DNA of 38,310 bases from Saccoglossus kowalevskii (GCF_000003605.2 NW_003148484.1:1-38310), one strand, 5' to 3'; shown: positions 23,243 to 34,340, numbered from the stretch's first letter. Notes: generated by a model from the sequence alone, not told the origin. Translations and numbers: made by a program.

Positions 23243-24365
23243 GATATGGGTTTTTGATCTGCACCCTGTGTTACATCACACTGCGGTGATATGGGTTTTT
23301 GATCCGCACCCTGTGTTACATCACACTGTGGTGATATGGGTTTTTGATCTGCACCCTGTGTTACATCACACTGTGGTGATATGGGTTTTTGATCTGCACC
23401 CTGTGTTACATCACACTATGGTGATATGGGTTTTGATCTGCCCTGTGTTACATCACACTGTGGTGATATTGGTTTTTGATCTGCCCTGTATTACATCACA
23501 CTGTGGTGATATGGGTTTTTGATTGGCCCTGTGTTACATCACACTGTGGTGATATGGGTTTTTGATCTGCACCCTGTGTTACATCACCCTGTGGTGATAT
23601 GGGTTTTTGATCTGCTACCTTGTGTTACATCACACTGTGGTGATATGGGTTTTTGATCTGCACCCTGTGTTACATCACACTGTGGTGATATGGGTTTTTG
23701 ATCTGCACCTTGTGTTACATCACACTGGTCATATGGGTTTTTGATCTGCCCTGTGTTACATCACACTGTGGTGATATGGGTTTTTGATCTGCCCTGTGTT
23801 ACATCAGACTCTGGTGATATGGGTTTTTGATCTGCACCCTGTGTTACCTCACACTGTGGTGATATGGGTTTTTGATCTGCACCCTGTGTTACATCACTCT
23901 GTGGTGATATTGGTTTTTGATCTGCACCCTGTGTTACATCACACTGTGGTGATATGGGTTTTTGATCTGCACCCTGTGTTACATCACACTGTGGTGATAT
24001 TGGTTTTTGATCTGCACCCTGTGTTACATCACACTATGGTGATATGGGTTTTTGATCTGCACCCTGTGTTACACCCCTCTGTGGTGATATGGGTTTTTGA
24101 TCTGCACCCTGTGTTATATCACACTGGTGATATGGGTTTTTGATCTGCACCCTGTGTTATATCACACTGTGGTGATATGTGTTTTTGATCTGCTACCTGT
24201 GTTATATCACACTGTGGTGATATGGGTTTTTGATCTGCACCCTGTGTTACACCCCACTGTGGTGATATGTGTTTTTGATCTGCTACCTGTGTTATATCAC
24301 ACTGTGGTGATATGGGTTTTTGATCTGCACCCTGTGTTACATCCCACTGTGGTGATATGTGTTTT
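23243..24365 (+). repeat. E-D-F segment, copy of 11.7-12.66 kb
   Basis: From about 23400 the order and variants follow 11,700-12,664 at a constant offset of 11,701: CACTATGG with T4, CCCTGTATTAC, GGTCATATG at 23727, CACTCTGG, F block from 24086. Private changes include GATTGGCCC, TTACCTCAC and CACTCTGTGG. The match stops at ~24366, where CTGC is replaced by AATGC. Confidence 0.88.
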
Positions 24366-24860
24366 TGATAATGCTACCTGTGTTACACCCCACTGTGGTG
24401 ATATGGGTTTTTGATCTGCGCCCTGTGTTACATCACACTGTGGTGATATGGGTTTTTGATCTGTCCTGTGTTACATCACACTGTGGTGATATGGGTTTTT
24501 GATCTGCACCCTGTGTTACATCACACTGTGGTGATATGGATTTTTGATCTGCTACCTTGTGTTACATCACACTGTGGTGATATGGGTTTTTGATCTACAC
24601 CCTGTGTTACATCACAATGTGGTGATATGGGTTTTTGATCTGCACCCTCTGTTACATCACACTTTGGTGATATGGGTTTTTGATCTGCCCTGTGTTACAT
24701 CCCACTGTGGTGATATGGGTTTTTGATCTGCACCCTGTGTTACATCACACTGTGGTGATATGGGTTTTTGATCTGCCCTGTGTTACATCACACTGTGGTG
24801 ATATGGGTTTTTGATCTGCACCCTGTGTTACATCACACTGTGGTGATATGGTTTTTTTTA
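24366..24860 (+). repeat. Junction monomer, 267-bp hexamer and poly-T
   Basis: GATAATGCTACC at ~24367 is an irregular joint between the F block and a GATCTGCGCCC monomer. The same GCGCCC variant at ~27258 and 12975 also precedes a TCCTG 43-mer. A single hexamer follows (46-mer at 24533), then a poly-T monomer (T8, 24852-24859). Confidence 0.84.
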
Positions 24861-25148
24861 TCTGCCCTGTGTTACATCACACTGTGGTGATATGGGTTTT
24901 TGATCTACACCCTGTGTTACATCACACTGTGGTGATATGGGTTTTTGATCTGCCCTGTGTTACATCACACTGTGTGTGATATGGGTTTTTGATCTGCTAC
25001 CTGTGTTACATCACACTGTGGTGATATGGGTTTTTGATCTGCACCCTGTGTTACATCACACTGTGGTGATATGGGTTTTTGATTTGCACCTTGTGTTACA
25101 TCATACTGGTCATATGGGTTTTTGATCTGCCCTGTGTTACATCACACT
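24861..25148 (+). repeat. D-block-like start, broken off
   Basis: CTACACC monomer, CACTGTGTGTGATAT, CTACC monomer, GATTTGCACCTTG and CATACTGGTCATATG (GGTCATATG at 25108), as at 13410-13674, followed by a switch into the TTTTGG subfamily instead of the rest of the D block. Confidence 0.83.
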
Positions 25149-25590
25149 GTGGTGATATGTGTTTTGGATCTGCCCTGTATTACATCACACTGTGGTGATA
25201 TGTGTTTTGGATCTGCCCTGTGTTACATCACACTGGTGGTATGGGTTTTTAATCTGTCCTGTGATACATCACACTGTGGTGATATGGGTTTTTGATCTGC
25301 TCTGTGTTACATCACACTGTTGTGATATGTGTTTTGGATCTGCCCTGTATTACATCACACTGTGGTGATATGTGTTTTGGATCTGGCCTGTGTTACATCA
25401 CACTGGTGGTATGGGTTTTTGATCTGCACCCTGTGTTACATCACACTGTGGTGATATGTGTTTTTGATCTGCCCTGTGTTACATCACACTGTGGTGATAT
25501 GTGTTTTGGATCTGGCCTGTGTTACATCACACTGGTGGTATGGGTTTGTGATCTGCACCCTGTGTTACATCACACTGTGGTGATATGGGT
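25149..25590 (+). repeat. Divergent GTTTTGG subfamily
   Basis: Monomers carry GTGTTTTGGATCTG (about 25160, 25206, 25331, 25374, 25502) in place of T5-GATCTG, and CACTGGTGGTATG (about 25230, 25402, 25531). The latter are 172 and 129 bp apart, i.e. 4 and 3 x 43 bp. Other private forms are CTGTGATACATC, GATCTGCTCTG, CACTGTTGTG and GTTTGTGATC. It is the most divergent stretch in the window. Confidence 0.9.
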
Positions 25591-26476
25591 TTTTGATCTG
25601 CACCCTGTGTTACATCCCACTGTGGTGATATGGGTTTTTGATCTGCCCTGTGTTATATCCCACTGTGGTGATATAGGTTTTTGATCTGCACCCTGTATTA
25701 CATCACACTGTGGTGATATGGGTTTTTGATCTGCACCCTGTGTTACATCACACTGTGGTGATATAGGTTTTTGATCTGCCCTGTATTACATCACACTGTG
25801 GTGATATGGGTTTTTGATCTGCACCCTGTGTTACATCACACTGTGGTGATATGGGTTTTTGATCTGCACCCTGTGTTACATCACACTGTGGTGATATGGG
25901 TTTTTGATCTGTCCTGTGTTACATCACACTGTGGTGATATGGGTTTTTGATCTGCACCCTGTGTTACATCCCACTGTGGTGATATGTGTTTTTGATCTGC
26001 TACCTGTGTTACACCCCACTGTGGTGATATGGGTTTTTGATCTGCACCCTGTGTTATATCACACTGTGGTGATATGGGTTTTTGATCTGCTACCTGTGTT
26101 ATATCACACTGTAGTGATATGTGTTTTTGATCTGCACCCTGTTTTAAATCACACTGTGGTGATATGTGTTTTTGATCTGCACCCTGTGTTACATCCCACT
26201 GTGGTGATATGGGTTTTTGATCTGCACCCTGTGTTACATCCCACTGTGGTGATATGGGTTTTTGATCTGCACCCTGTGTTACATCACACTGTGGTGATAT
26301 GTGTTTTTGATCTGCACCCTGTGTTACATCACACTGTGGTGATATGGGTTTTTGATCTGCACCCTGTGTTACATCACACTGTGGTGATATGGATTTTTGA
26401 TCTGCTACCTTGTGTTACATCACACTATGGTGATATGGGTTTTTGATCTGCACCCTGTGTTACACCCCTCTGTGGT
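25591..26476 (+). repeat. Segment shared with 32.74-33.44 kb
   Basis: Starts with the rare pair TATATCCCAC in a CCCTG 43-mer followed by GATATAGG, then CCCTGTATTAC. It continues through TTTTAAATC at 26141 (33252 in the partner, offset 7,111). A 46-mer with CACTATGG, then CACCCCTCTG at ~26460, lead into the F block, as at 5289-5375. Confidence 0.88.
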
Positions 26477-27330
26477 GATATGGGTTTTTGATCTGCACCC
26501 TGTGTTATATCACACTGGTGATATGGGTTTTTGATCTGCACCCTGTGTTATATCACACTGTGGTGATATGTGTTTTTGATCTGCTACCTGTGTTATATCA
26601 CACTGTGGTGATATGGGTTTTTGATCTGCACCCTGTGTTACACCCCACTGTGGTGATATGTGTTTTTGATCTGCTACCTGTGTTATATCACACTGTGGTG
26701 ATATGGGTTTTTGATCTGCACCCTGTGTTACATCCCACTGTGGTGATATGTGTTTTTGATCTGCTACCTGTGTTACACCCCACTGTGGTGATATGGGTTT
26801 TTGATCTGCACCCTGTGTTATATCACACTGTGGTGATATGGGTTTTTGATCTGCTACCTGTGTTATATCACACTGTGGTGATATGTGTTTTTGATCTGCA
26901 CCCTGTTTTAAATCACACTGTGGTGATATGTGTTTTTGATCTGCACCCTGTGTTACATCCCACTGTGGTGATATGGGTTTCTGATCTGCACCCTGTGTTA
27001 CATCCCACTGTGGTGATATGTGTTTTTGATCTGCTACCTGTGTTATATCACACTGTGGTGATATGGGTTTTTGATCTGCACCCTGTGTTACACCCCACTG
27101 TGGTGATATGTGTTTTTGATCTGCACCCTGTGTTACATCCCACTGTGGTGATATGGGTTTTTGATCTGCACCCTGTGTTACATCCCACTGTGGTGATATG
27201 GGTTTTTGATCTGCACCCTGTGTTACATCCCACTGTGGTGATATGGGTTTTTGATCTGCGCCCTGTGTTACATCACACTGTGGTGATATGGGTTTTTGAT
27301 CTGTCCTGTGTTACATCACACTGTGGTGAT
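26477..27330 (+). repeat. Long F block and TCCCAC run
   Basis: Left 540 bp equal 12385-12925 (offset 14,092), with TTTTAAATC at 26905. After the GGGTTTCTG/TCCCAC monomer it re-enters an F-type alternation and then four TCCCAC units. Because no 43-mer interrupts for about 850 bp, this contains the longest incidental open frame of the window (284 codons). It is repeat arithmetic, not a gene. Confidence 0.88.
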
Positions 27331-27639
27331 ATGGGTTTTTGATCTGCACCCTGTGTTACATCACACTGTGGTGATATGGATTTTTGATCTGCTACCTTGT
27401 GTTACATCACACTGTGGTGATATGGGTTTTTGATCTACACCCTGTGTTACATCACAATGTGGTGATATGGGTTTTTGATCTGCACCCTCTGTTACATCAC
27501 ACTTTGGTGATATGGGTTTTTGATCTGCCCTGTGTTACATCCCACTGTGGTGATATGGGTTTTTGATCTGCACCCTGTGTTACATCACACTGTGGTGATA
27601 TGGGTTTTTGATCTGCCCTGTGTTACATCACACTGTGGT
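27331..27639 (+). repeat. 267-bp hexamer, single copy
   Basis: 46-mer at 27373, followed by CACAATGTGG, CACTTTGG, TCCCAC 43-mer, 45-mer and 43-mer, closing at 27639. Confidence 0.88.
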
Positions 27640-28045
27640 GATATGGGTTTTTGATCTGCACCCTGTGTTACATCACACTGTGGTGATATGTGTTTTTGAT
27701 CTGCTACCTGTGTTATATCACACTGTGGTGATATGGGTTTTTGATCTGCACCCTGTGTTACATCCCACTGTGGTGATATGTGTTTTTGATCTGCTACCTG
27801 TGTTACACCCCACTGTGGTGATATGGGTTTTTGATCTGCACCCTGTGTTATATCACACTGTGGTGATATGGGTTTTTGATCTGCTACCTGTGTTATATCA
27901 CACTGTGGTGATATGTGTTTTTGATCTGCACCCTGTTTTAAATCACACTGTGGTGATATGTGTTTTTGATCTGCACCCAGAGTTACATCCCACTGTGGTG
28001 ATATGGTTTTCTGATCTGCACCCTGTGTTACATCCCACTTTGAGT
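27640..28045 (+). repeat. F block ending in a scarred junction
   Basis: CTACC/CACC alternation with TTTTAAATC at 27935. The last two monomers are unusually damaged: CACCCAGAGTTAC (~27975), GATATGGTTTTC (~28002) and CCCACTTTGAGTGATAATGGG (~28035-28055). The partner F blocks continue as GGGTTTCTG/TCCCAC units, so this copy was joined here to the middle of an A block. Confidence 0.86.
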
Positions 28046-28537
28046 GATAATGGGTTTTTGATCTGCTACCTGTGTTATATCACACTGTGGGGATATGGGT
28101 TTTTGATCTGCTGCCTGTGTTACATCACGCTGTGGTGATATGGGTTTTTGATCTACACCCTGTGTTATATCCCACTGTGGTGGTATGGGTTTTTGATCTG
28201 CACCCTGTGTTACATCACACTGTGGTGATATGTGTTTTTGATCTGCACCCTGTGTTACATCCCACTGTGGTGATATGGGTTTTTGATCTGCACCCTGTGT
28301 TACATCCCACTGTGGTGATATGGGTTTTTGATCTGCACCCTGTGTTACATCCCACTGTGGTGATATGGGTTTTTGATCTGCACCCTGTGTTACATCACAC
28401 TGTGGTGATATGGGTTTTTGATCTGCCCTGTGTTACATCCCACTGTGGTGATATGGGTTTTTGATCTGCACCCTGTGTTATATCACACTGTGGTGATATG
28501 GGTTTTTGATCTGCCCTGTGTTACATCACACTGTGGT
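28046..28537 (+). repeat. Partial A block and TCCCAC run
   Basis: A block entered at its third monomer (CTACC, TGTGGGGATATG), CpG at 28128, GGTGGTATG, then GTGTTTTT and three TCCCAC 45-mers as at 9390-9640. The missing first two A monomers place the breakpoint at the scarred junction just upstream. Confidence 0.87.
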
Positions 28538-28804
28538 GATATGGATTTTTGATCTGCTACCTTGTGTTACATCACACTGTGGTGATATGGGTTTTTGATC
28601 TACACCCTGTGTTACATCACAATGTGGTGATATGGGTTTTTGATCTGCACCCTCTGTTACATCACACTTTGGTGATATGGGTTTTTGATCTGCCCTGTGT
28701 TACATCCCACTGTGGTGATATGGGTTTTTGATCTGCACCCTGTGTTACATCACACTGTGGTGATATGGGTTTTTGATCTGCCCTGTGTTACATCACACTG
28801 TGGT
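28538..28804 (+). repeat. 267-bp hexamer, single copy
   Basis: 46-mer at 28538 and the standard hexamer order, with a C-type stretch directly after it rather than a second hexamer. Confidence 0.88.
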
Positions 28805-29210
28805 GATATGGGTTTTTGATCTGCACCCTGTGTTACATCCCACTGTGGTGATATGGGTTTTTGATCTGCACCCTGTGTTACATCCCACTGTGGTGACATG
28901 GGTTTTTGATCTGCACCCTGTGTTACATCACACTGTGGTGATATGGGTTTTTTTGATCTGTCCTGTGTTACATCACACTGTGGTGATATGGGTTTTTGAT
29001 CTGCACCCTGTGTTACATCACACTGTGGTGATATGGGTTTTTGATCTGCACCCTGTGTTACATCACACTGTGGGTGATATGGGTTTTTGATCTGCACCCT
29101 GTGTTACATTCCACTGTGGTGATATGGGTTTTTGATCTGCACCCTGTGTTACATCCCACTGTGGTGATATGGGTTTTTGATCTGCACCCTGTGTTACACC
29201 CCACTGTGGT
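28805..29210 (+). repeat. Short C block and TCCCAC run
   Basis: TCCCAC, GGTGACATG, TCACAC with a T7 tract (GGGTTTTTTTGATC, ~28950), two plain monomers, TGTGGGTGAT and TCCCAC units (one as TTCCAC, ~29109). ACACCCCAC precedes the A-type region. A short version of the usual C-to-A transition. Confidence 0.84.
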
Positions 29211-29882
29211 GATATGGGTTTTTGATCTGCCCTGTGTTACATCCCACTGTGGTGATATGGGTTTTTGATCTGCACCCTGTGTTACATCCCACTTTGGTGA
29301 TATGGGTTTTTGATCTGCACCCTGTGTTACATCCCACTTTGGTGATGTGGGTTTTTGATCTGCACCCTGTGTTATATCCCACTGTGGTGATATGGGTTTT
29401 TGATCTGCACCCTGTGTTATATCACACTGTGGGGATATGGGTTTTTGATCTGCTACCTGTGTTACATCACCCTGTGGTGATATGGGTTTTTGATCTACAC
29501 CCTGTGTTATATCCCACTGTGGTGGTATGGGTTTTTGATCTGCACCCTGTGTTACATCACACTGTGGTGATGTGGGTTTTTGATCTGCACCCTGTGTTAT
29601 ATCCCACTGTGGTGATATGGGTTTTTGATCTGCCCTGTATTACATCCCACTGTGGTGATATGGGTTTTTGATCTGCACCCTGTGTTACATCCCACTTTGG
29701 TGATATGGGTTTTTGATCTGCACCCTGTGTTATATCACACTGTGGGGATATGGGTTTTTGATCTGCTACCTGTGTTACATCACACTGTGGTGATATGGGT
29801 TTTTGATCTGCACCCTGTGTTACATCACACTGTGGTGATATGGGTTTTTGATCTGCACCCTGTGTTACATCACACTGTGGGT
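29211..29882 (+). repeat. A-variant blocks lacking the CACGCTG CpG
   Basis: Two A-like blocks begin at about 29211 and 29614, 403 bp apart. They have the TTTGG, TGTGGGGATATG and (in the first) GGTGGTATG signatures, but the CACGCTG site reads CACCCTG (~29467) or CACACTG, and CTACC with TATATCAC is replaced by CACC. The first block contains two additional monomers. They look like ancestral or converted A blocks. Confidence 0.84.
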
Positions 29883-30195
29883 GATATGGGTTTTTGATCT
29901 GCCCTGTGTTACATCCCACTGTGGTGATATGGGTTTTTGATCTGCACCCTGTGTTACATCCCACTTTGGTGATATGGGTTTTTGATCTGCTACCTGTGTT
30001 ATATCACACTGTGGGGATATGGGTTTTTGATCTGCTGCCTGTGTTACATCACGCTGTGGTGATATGGGTTTTTGATCTACACCCTGTGTTATATCCCACT
30101 GTGGTGGTATGGGTTTTTGATCTGCACCCTGTGTTACATCACACTGTGGTGATGTGGGTTTTTGATCTGCACCCTGTGTTATATCCCACTGTGGT
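29883..30195 (+). repeat. A block, 313 bp
   Basis: Canonical heptamer, CACGCTG CpG at 30052, following directly on the two A-variant blocks and introduced by TGTGGGTGAT. Confidence 0.9.
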
Positions 30196-30446
30196 GATAT
30201 GGGTTTTTGATCTGCCCTGTGTTACATCCCACTGTGGTGATATGGGTTTTTGATCTGCACCCTGTGTTACATCCCACTGTGGTGATATGGGTTTTTGATC
30301 TGCACCCTGTGTTACATCTCACTGTGGTGATATGGGTTTTTGATCTGCTACCTGTGTTACATCACACTGTGGTGATATGGGTTTTTGATCTGTCCTGTGT
30401 TACATCACACTGTGGTGATATGGGTTTTTAATCTGCACCTTGTGTT
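30196..30446 (+). repeat. Short E-like remnant
   Basis: TCCCAC and TCTCAC monomers as at 4443-4680 and 11187-11380, then a CTACC 45-mer, a TCCTG 43-mer and GGGTTTTTAATCTGCACCTTG. It breaks into the C-A segment at ~30447. Confidence 0.82.
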
Positions 30447-31802
30447 ACATCACACTGTGGTGATATGTGTTTTTGATCTGCACCCTGTGTTACATCCCAC
30501 TGTGGTGGTATGGGTTTTTGATCTGCACCCTGTGTTACATCCCACTGTGGTGATATGGGTTTTTGATCTGCACCCTGTGTTACATCCCACTGTGGTGACA
30601 TGGGTTTTTGATCTGCACCCTGTGTTACATCACACTGTGGTGATATGGGTTTTTGATCTGTCCTGTGTTACAGCACACTGTGGTAATATGGGTTTTTGAT
30701 CTGCACCCTGTGTTACATCCCACTGTGGTGATATGGGTTTTTGATCTGCACCCTGTGTTACATCACACTGTGATGATATGTGTTTTTGATCTGCACCCTG
30801 TGTTACATCCCACTGTGGTGGTATGGGTTTTTGATCTGCACCCTGTGTTACATCCCACTTTGGTGATATGGGTTTTTGATCTGCTACCTGTGTTATATCA
30901 CACTGTGGGGATATGGGTTTTTGATCTGCTGCCTGTGTTACATCACGCTGTGGTGATATGGGTTTTTGATCTACACCCTGTGTTATATCCCACTGTGGTG
31001 GTATGGGTTTTTGATCTGCACCCTGTGTTACATCACACTGTGGTGATATGTGTTTTTGATCTGCACCCTCTGTTACATCACACTTTGGTGATATGGGTTT
31101 TTGATCTGCCCTGTGTTACATCCCACTGTGGTGATATGGGTTTTTGATCTGCACCCTGTGTTACATCACACTGTGGTGATATGGGTTTTTGATCTGCCCT
31201 GTGTTACATCACACTGTGGTGATATGGGTTTTTGATCTGCACCCTGTGTTACATCCCACTGTGGTGATATGGGTTTTTGATCTGCACCCTGTGTTACATC
31301 CCACTGTGGTGACATGGGTTTTTGATCTGCACCCTGTGTTACATCACACTGTGGTGATATGGGTTTTTGATCTGTCCTGTGTTACATCACACTGTGGTGA
31401 TATGGGTTTTTGATCTGCACCCTGTGTTACATCACACTGTGGTGATATGGGTTTTTGATCTGCACCCTGTGTTACATCACACTGTGGGTGATATGGGTTT
31501 TTGATCTGCACCCTGTGTTACACCCCACTGTGGTGATATGGGTTTTTGATCTGCCCTGTGTTACATCCCACTGTGGTGATATGGGTTTTTGATCTGCACC
31601 CTGTGTTACATCCCACTTTGGTGATATGGGTTTTTGATCTGCTACCTGTGTTATATCACACTGTGGGGATATGGGTTTTTGATCTGCTGCCTGTGTTACA
31701 TCACGCTGTGGTGATATGGGTTTTTGATCTACACCCTGTGTTATATCCCACTGTGGTGGTATGGGTTTTTGATCTGCACCCTGTGTTACATCACACTGTG
31801 GT
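30447..31802 (+). repeat. C-A-C-A segment, copy of 7150-8505
   Basis: About 1,355 bp at constant offset 23,297 from 7150-8505. GGTAATATG, CTGTGATGATATG (~30768), CACGCTG CpGs at 30946 and 31704 (758 bp apart in both copies) and GGTGACATG all correspond. It diverges at 31803, where GATATGTG replaces GATGTGGG. Confidence 0.9.
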
Positions 31803-32560
31803 GATATGTGTTTTTGATCTGCACCCTGTGTTACATCCCACTGTGGTGATATGGGTTTTTGATCTGCACCCTGTGTTTACATCCCACTGTGGTGATATGG
31901 GTTTTTGATCTGCACCCTGTGTTACATCCCACTGTGGTGATATGGGTTTTTGATCTGCACCCTGTGTTACATCACACTGTGGTGATATGGGTTTTTGATC
32001 TGTCCTGTGTTACATCACACTGTGGTGATATGGGTTTTTGATCTGCACCCTGTGTTACATCACACTGTGGTGATATGGATTTTTGATCTGCTACCTTGTG
32101 TTACATCACACTGTGGTGATATGGGTTTTTGATCTACACCCTGTGTTACATCACAATGTGGTGATATGGGTTTTTGATCTGCACCCTCTGTTACATCACA
32201 CTTTGGTGATATGGGTTTTTGATCTGCCCTGTGTTACATCCCACTGTGGTGATATGGGTTTTTGATCTGCACCCTGTGTTACATCACACTGTGGTGATAT
32301 GGGTTTTTGATCTGCCCTGTGTTACATCACACTGTGGTGATATGGGTTTTTGATCTACACCCTGTGTTACATCACAATGTGGTGATATGGGTTTTTGATC
32401 TGCACCCTCTGTTACATCACACTTTGGTGATATGGGTTTTTGATCTGCCCTGTGTTACATCCCACTGTGGTGATATGGGTTTTTGATCTGCACCCTGTGT
32501 TACATCACACTGTGGTGATATGGGTTTTTGATCTGCCCTGTGTTACATCACACTGTGGTG
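31803..32560 (+). repeat. TCCCAC run, 267-bp hexamer and 221-bp derivative
   Basis: Follows 9488-9950 at offset 22,314-22,315; an extra T (GTGTTTACATC, ~31875) causes the one-base shift. Hexamer 46-mer at 32072. The second unit lacks the 46-mer, so CACAATGTGG recurs after 221 bp (~32152 and ~32373) rather than 267. Confidence 0.88.
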
Positions 32561-32744
32561 ATATGGGTTTTTGATCTGCACCCTGTGTTACATCACACTG
32601 TGGTGATATGGTTTTTTTTTATCTGCCCTGTGTTACATCACACTGTGGTGATATGGGTTTTTGATCTACACCCTGTGTTACAGCACACTGTGGTGATATG
32701 GGTTTTTGATCTACACCCTGTGTTACATCCCACTGTGGTGATAT
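32561..32744 (+). repeat. Poly-T monomer and truncated C block
   Basis: T9 at 32612-32620, one CAGCACAC monomer (two in other copies), a CTACACC/TCCCAC monomer, then a jump to the CCCTG/TATATCCCAC unit. This is the only poly-T copy followed by that segment. Confidence 0.84.
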
Positions 32745-33530
32745 GGGTTTTTGATCTGCCCTGTGTTATATCCCACTGTGGTGATATAGGTTTTTGATCT
32801 GCCCTGTATTACATCACACTGTGGTGATATGGGTTTTTGATCTGCACCCTGTGTTACATCACACTGTGGTGATATAGGTTTTTGATCTGCCCTGTATTAC
32901 ATCACACTGTGGTGATATGGGTTTTTGATCTGCACCCTGTGTTACATCACACTGTGGTGATATGGGTTTTTGATCTGCACCCTGTGTTACATCACACTGT
33001 GGTGATATGGGTTTTTGATCTGTCCTGTGTTACATCACACTGTGGTGATATGGGTTTTTGATCTGCACCCTGTGTTACATCCCACTGTGGTGATATGTGT
33101 TTTTGATCTGCTACCTGTGTTACACCCCACTGTGGTGATATGGGTTTTTGATCTGCACCCTGTGTTATATCACACTGTGGTGATATGGGTTTTTGATCTG
33201 CTACCTGTGTTATATCACACTGTGGTGATATGTGTTTTTGATCTGCACCCTGTTTTAAATCACACTGTGGTGATATGTGTTTTTGATCTGCACCCTGTGT
33301 TACATCCCACTGTGGTGATATGGGTTTCTGATCTGCACCCTGTGTTACATCCCACTGTGGTGATATGGGTTTTTGATCTGCACCCTGTGTTACATCACAC
33401 TGTGGTGATATGTGTTTTTGATCTGCACCCTGTGTTACATCCCACTGTGGTGATATGGGTTTTTGATCTGCACCCTGTGTTACATCCCACTGTGGTGATA
33501 TGGGTTTTTGATCTGCACCCTGTGTTACAT
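32745..33530 (+). repeat. Segment shared with 25.63-26.33 kb
   Basis: TATATCCCAC 43-mer, GATATAGG twice, CCCTGTATTAC twice, then TCCTG, F-like monomers and TTTTAAATC at 33252. Offset to the partner is 7,111, or 7,113 left of a CACC/CCC two-base difference. Here the post-marker monomer has GGGTTTCTG, which the partner lacks. Confidence 0.88.
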
Positions 33531-34340
33531 CACAATGTGGTGATATGGGTTTTTGATCTGCACCCTCTGTTACATCACACTTTGGTGATATGGGTTTTTG
33601 ATCTGCACCCTGTGTTACATCCCACTGTGGTGATATTGGTTTTTGATCTGCACCCTGTGTTACATCACACTGTGGTGATATGGGTTTTTTTATCTGCCCT
33701 GTGTTACATCACACTGTGGTGATATGGGTTTTTGATCTACACCCTGTGTTACATCACACTGTGGTGATATGGGTTTTTGATCTGCCCTGTGTTACATCCC
33801 ACTGTGTGTGATATGGGTTTTTGATCTGCACCCTGTGTTACATCCCACTGTGGTGATATGGGTTTTTGATCTGCACCCTGTGTTACATCCCACTGTGGTG
33901 ATATGGGTTTTTGATCTGCACCCTGTGTTATATCACACTGTGGTGATATTGGTTTTTGATCTGCACCCTGTGTTATATCACACTGTGGTGATATTGGTTT
34001 TTGATCTGCACCCTGTGTTACATCACACTGTGGTGATATGGGTTTTTGATCTGCATCCTGTGTTACATCACACTGTGGTGATATGGGTTTTTGATCTACT
34101 ACCTGTGTTACATCACACTGTGGTGATATGGGTTTTTGATCTACTACCCTGTGTTACATCACAATGTGGTGATATGGGTTTTTGATCTGCACCCTCTGTT
34201 ACATCACACTTTGGTGATATGGGTTTTTGATCTGCACCCTGTGTTACATCCCACTGTGGTGATATGGGTTTTTGATCTGCACCCTGTGTTACATCCCACT
34301 GTGGTGATATGGGTTTTTGATCTGCACCCTGTGTTACATC
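33531..34340 (+). repeat. Mixed monomers with two CACAATGTGG/CACTTTGG pairs
   Basis: CACAATGTGG then CACTTTGG occurs without the 46-mer at ~33530 and ~34160. Between them are a poly-T variant with GGG and T7 (33685-33691), CACTGTGTGTGATAT, two GATATTGG/TATATCAC monomers and two CTACTACC units. No long match to another part of the window was found. Confidence 0.8.

Noticed and set aside
26488-27342. A 284-codon forward open frame encoding a 15-residue repeat, and about 100 similar frames on both strands
   Set aside because: Open frames arise because the 45-bp unit is divisible by three. They stop wherever a 43- or 46-mer occurs, coexist in two or three frames, and have no plausible start context, splice structure or flanking gene.
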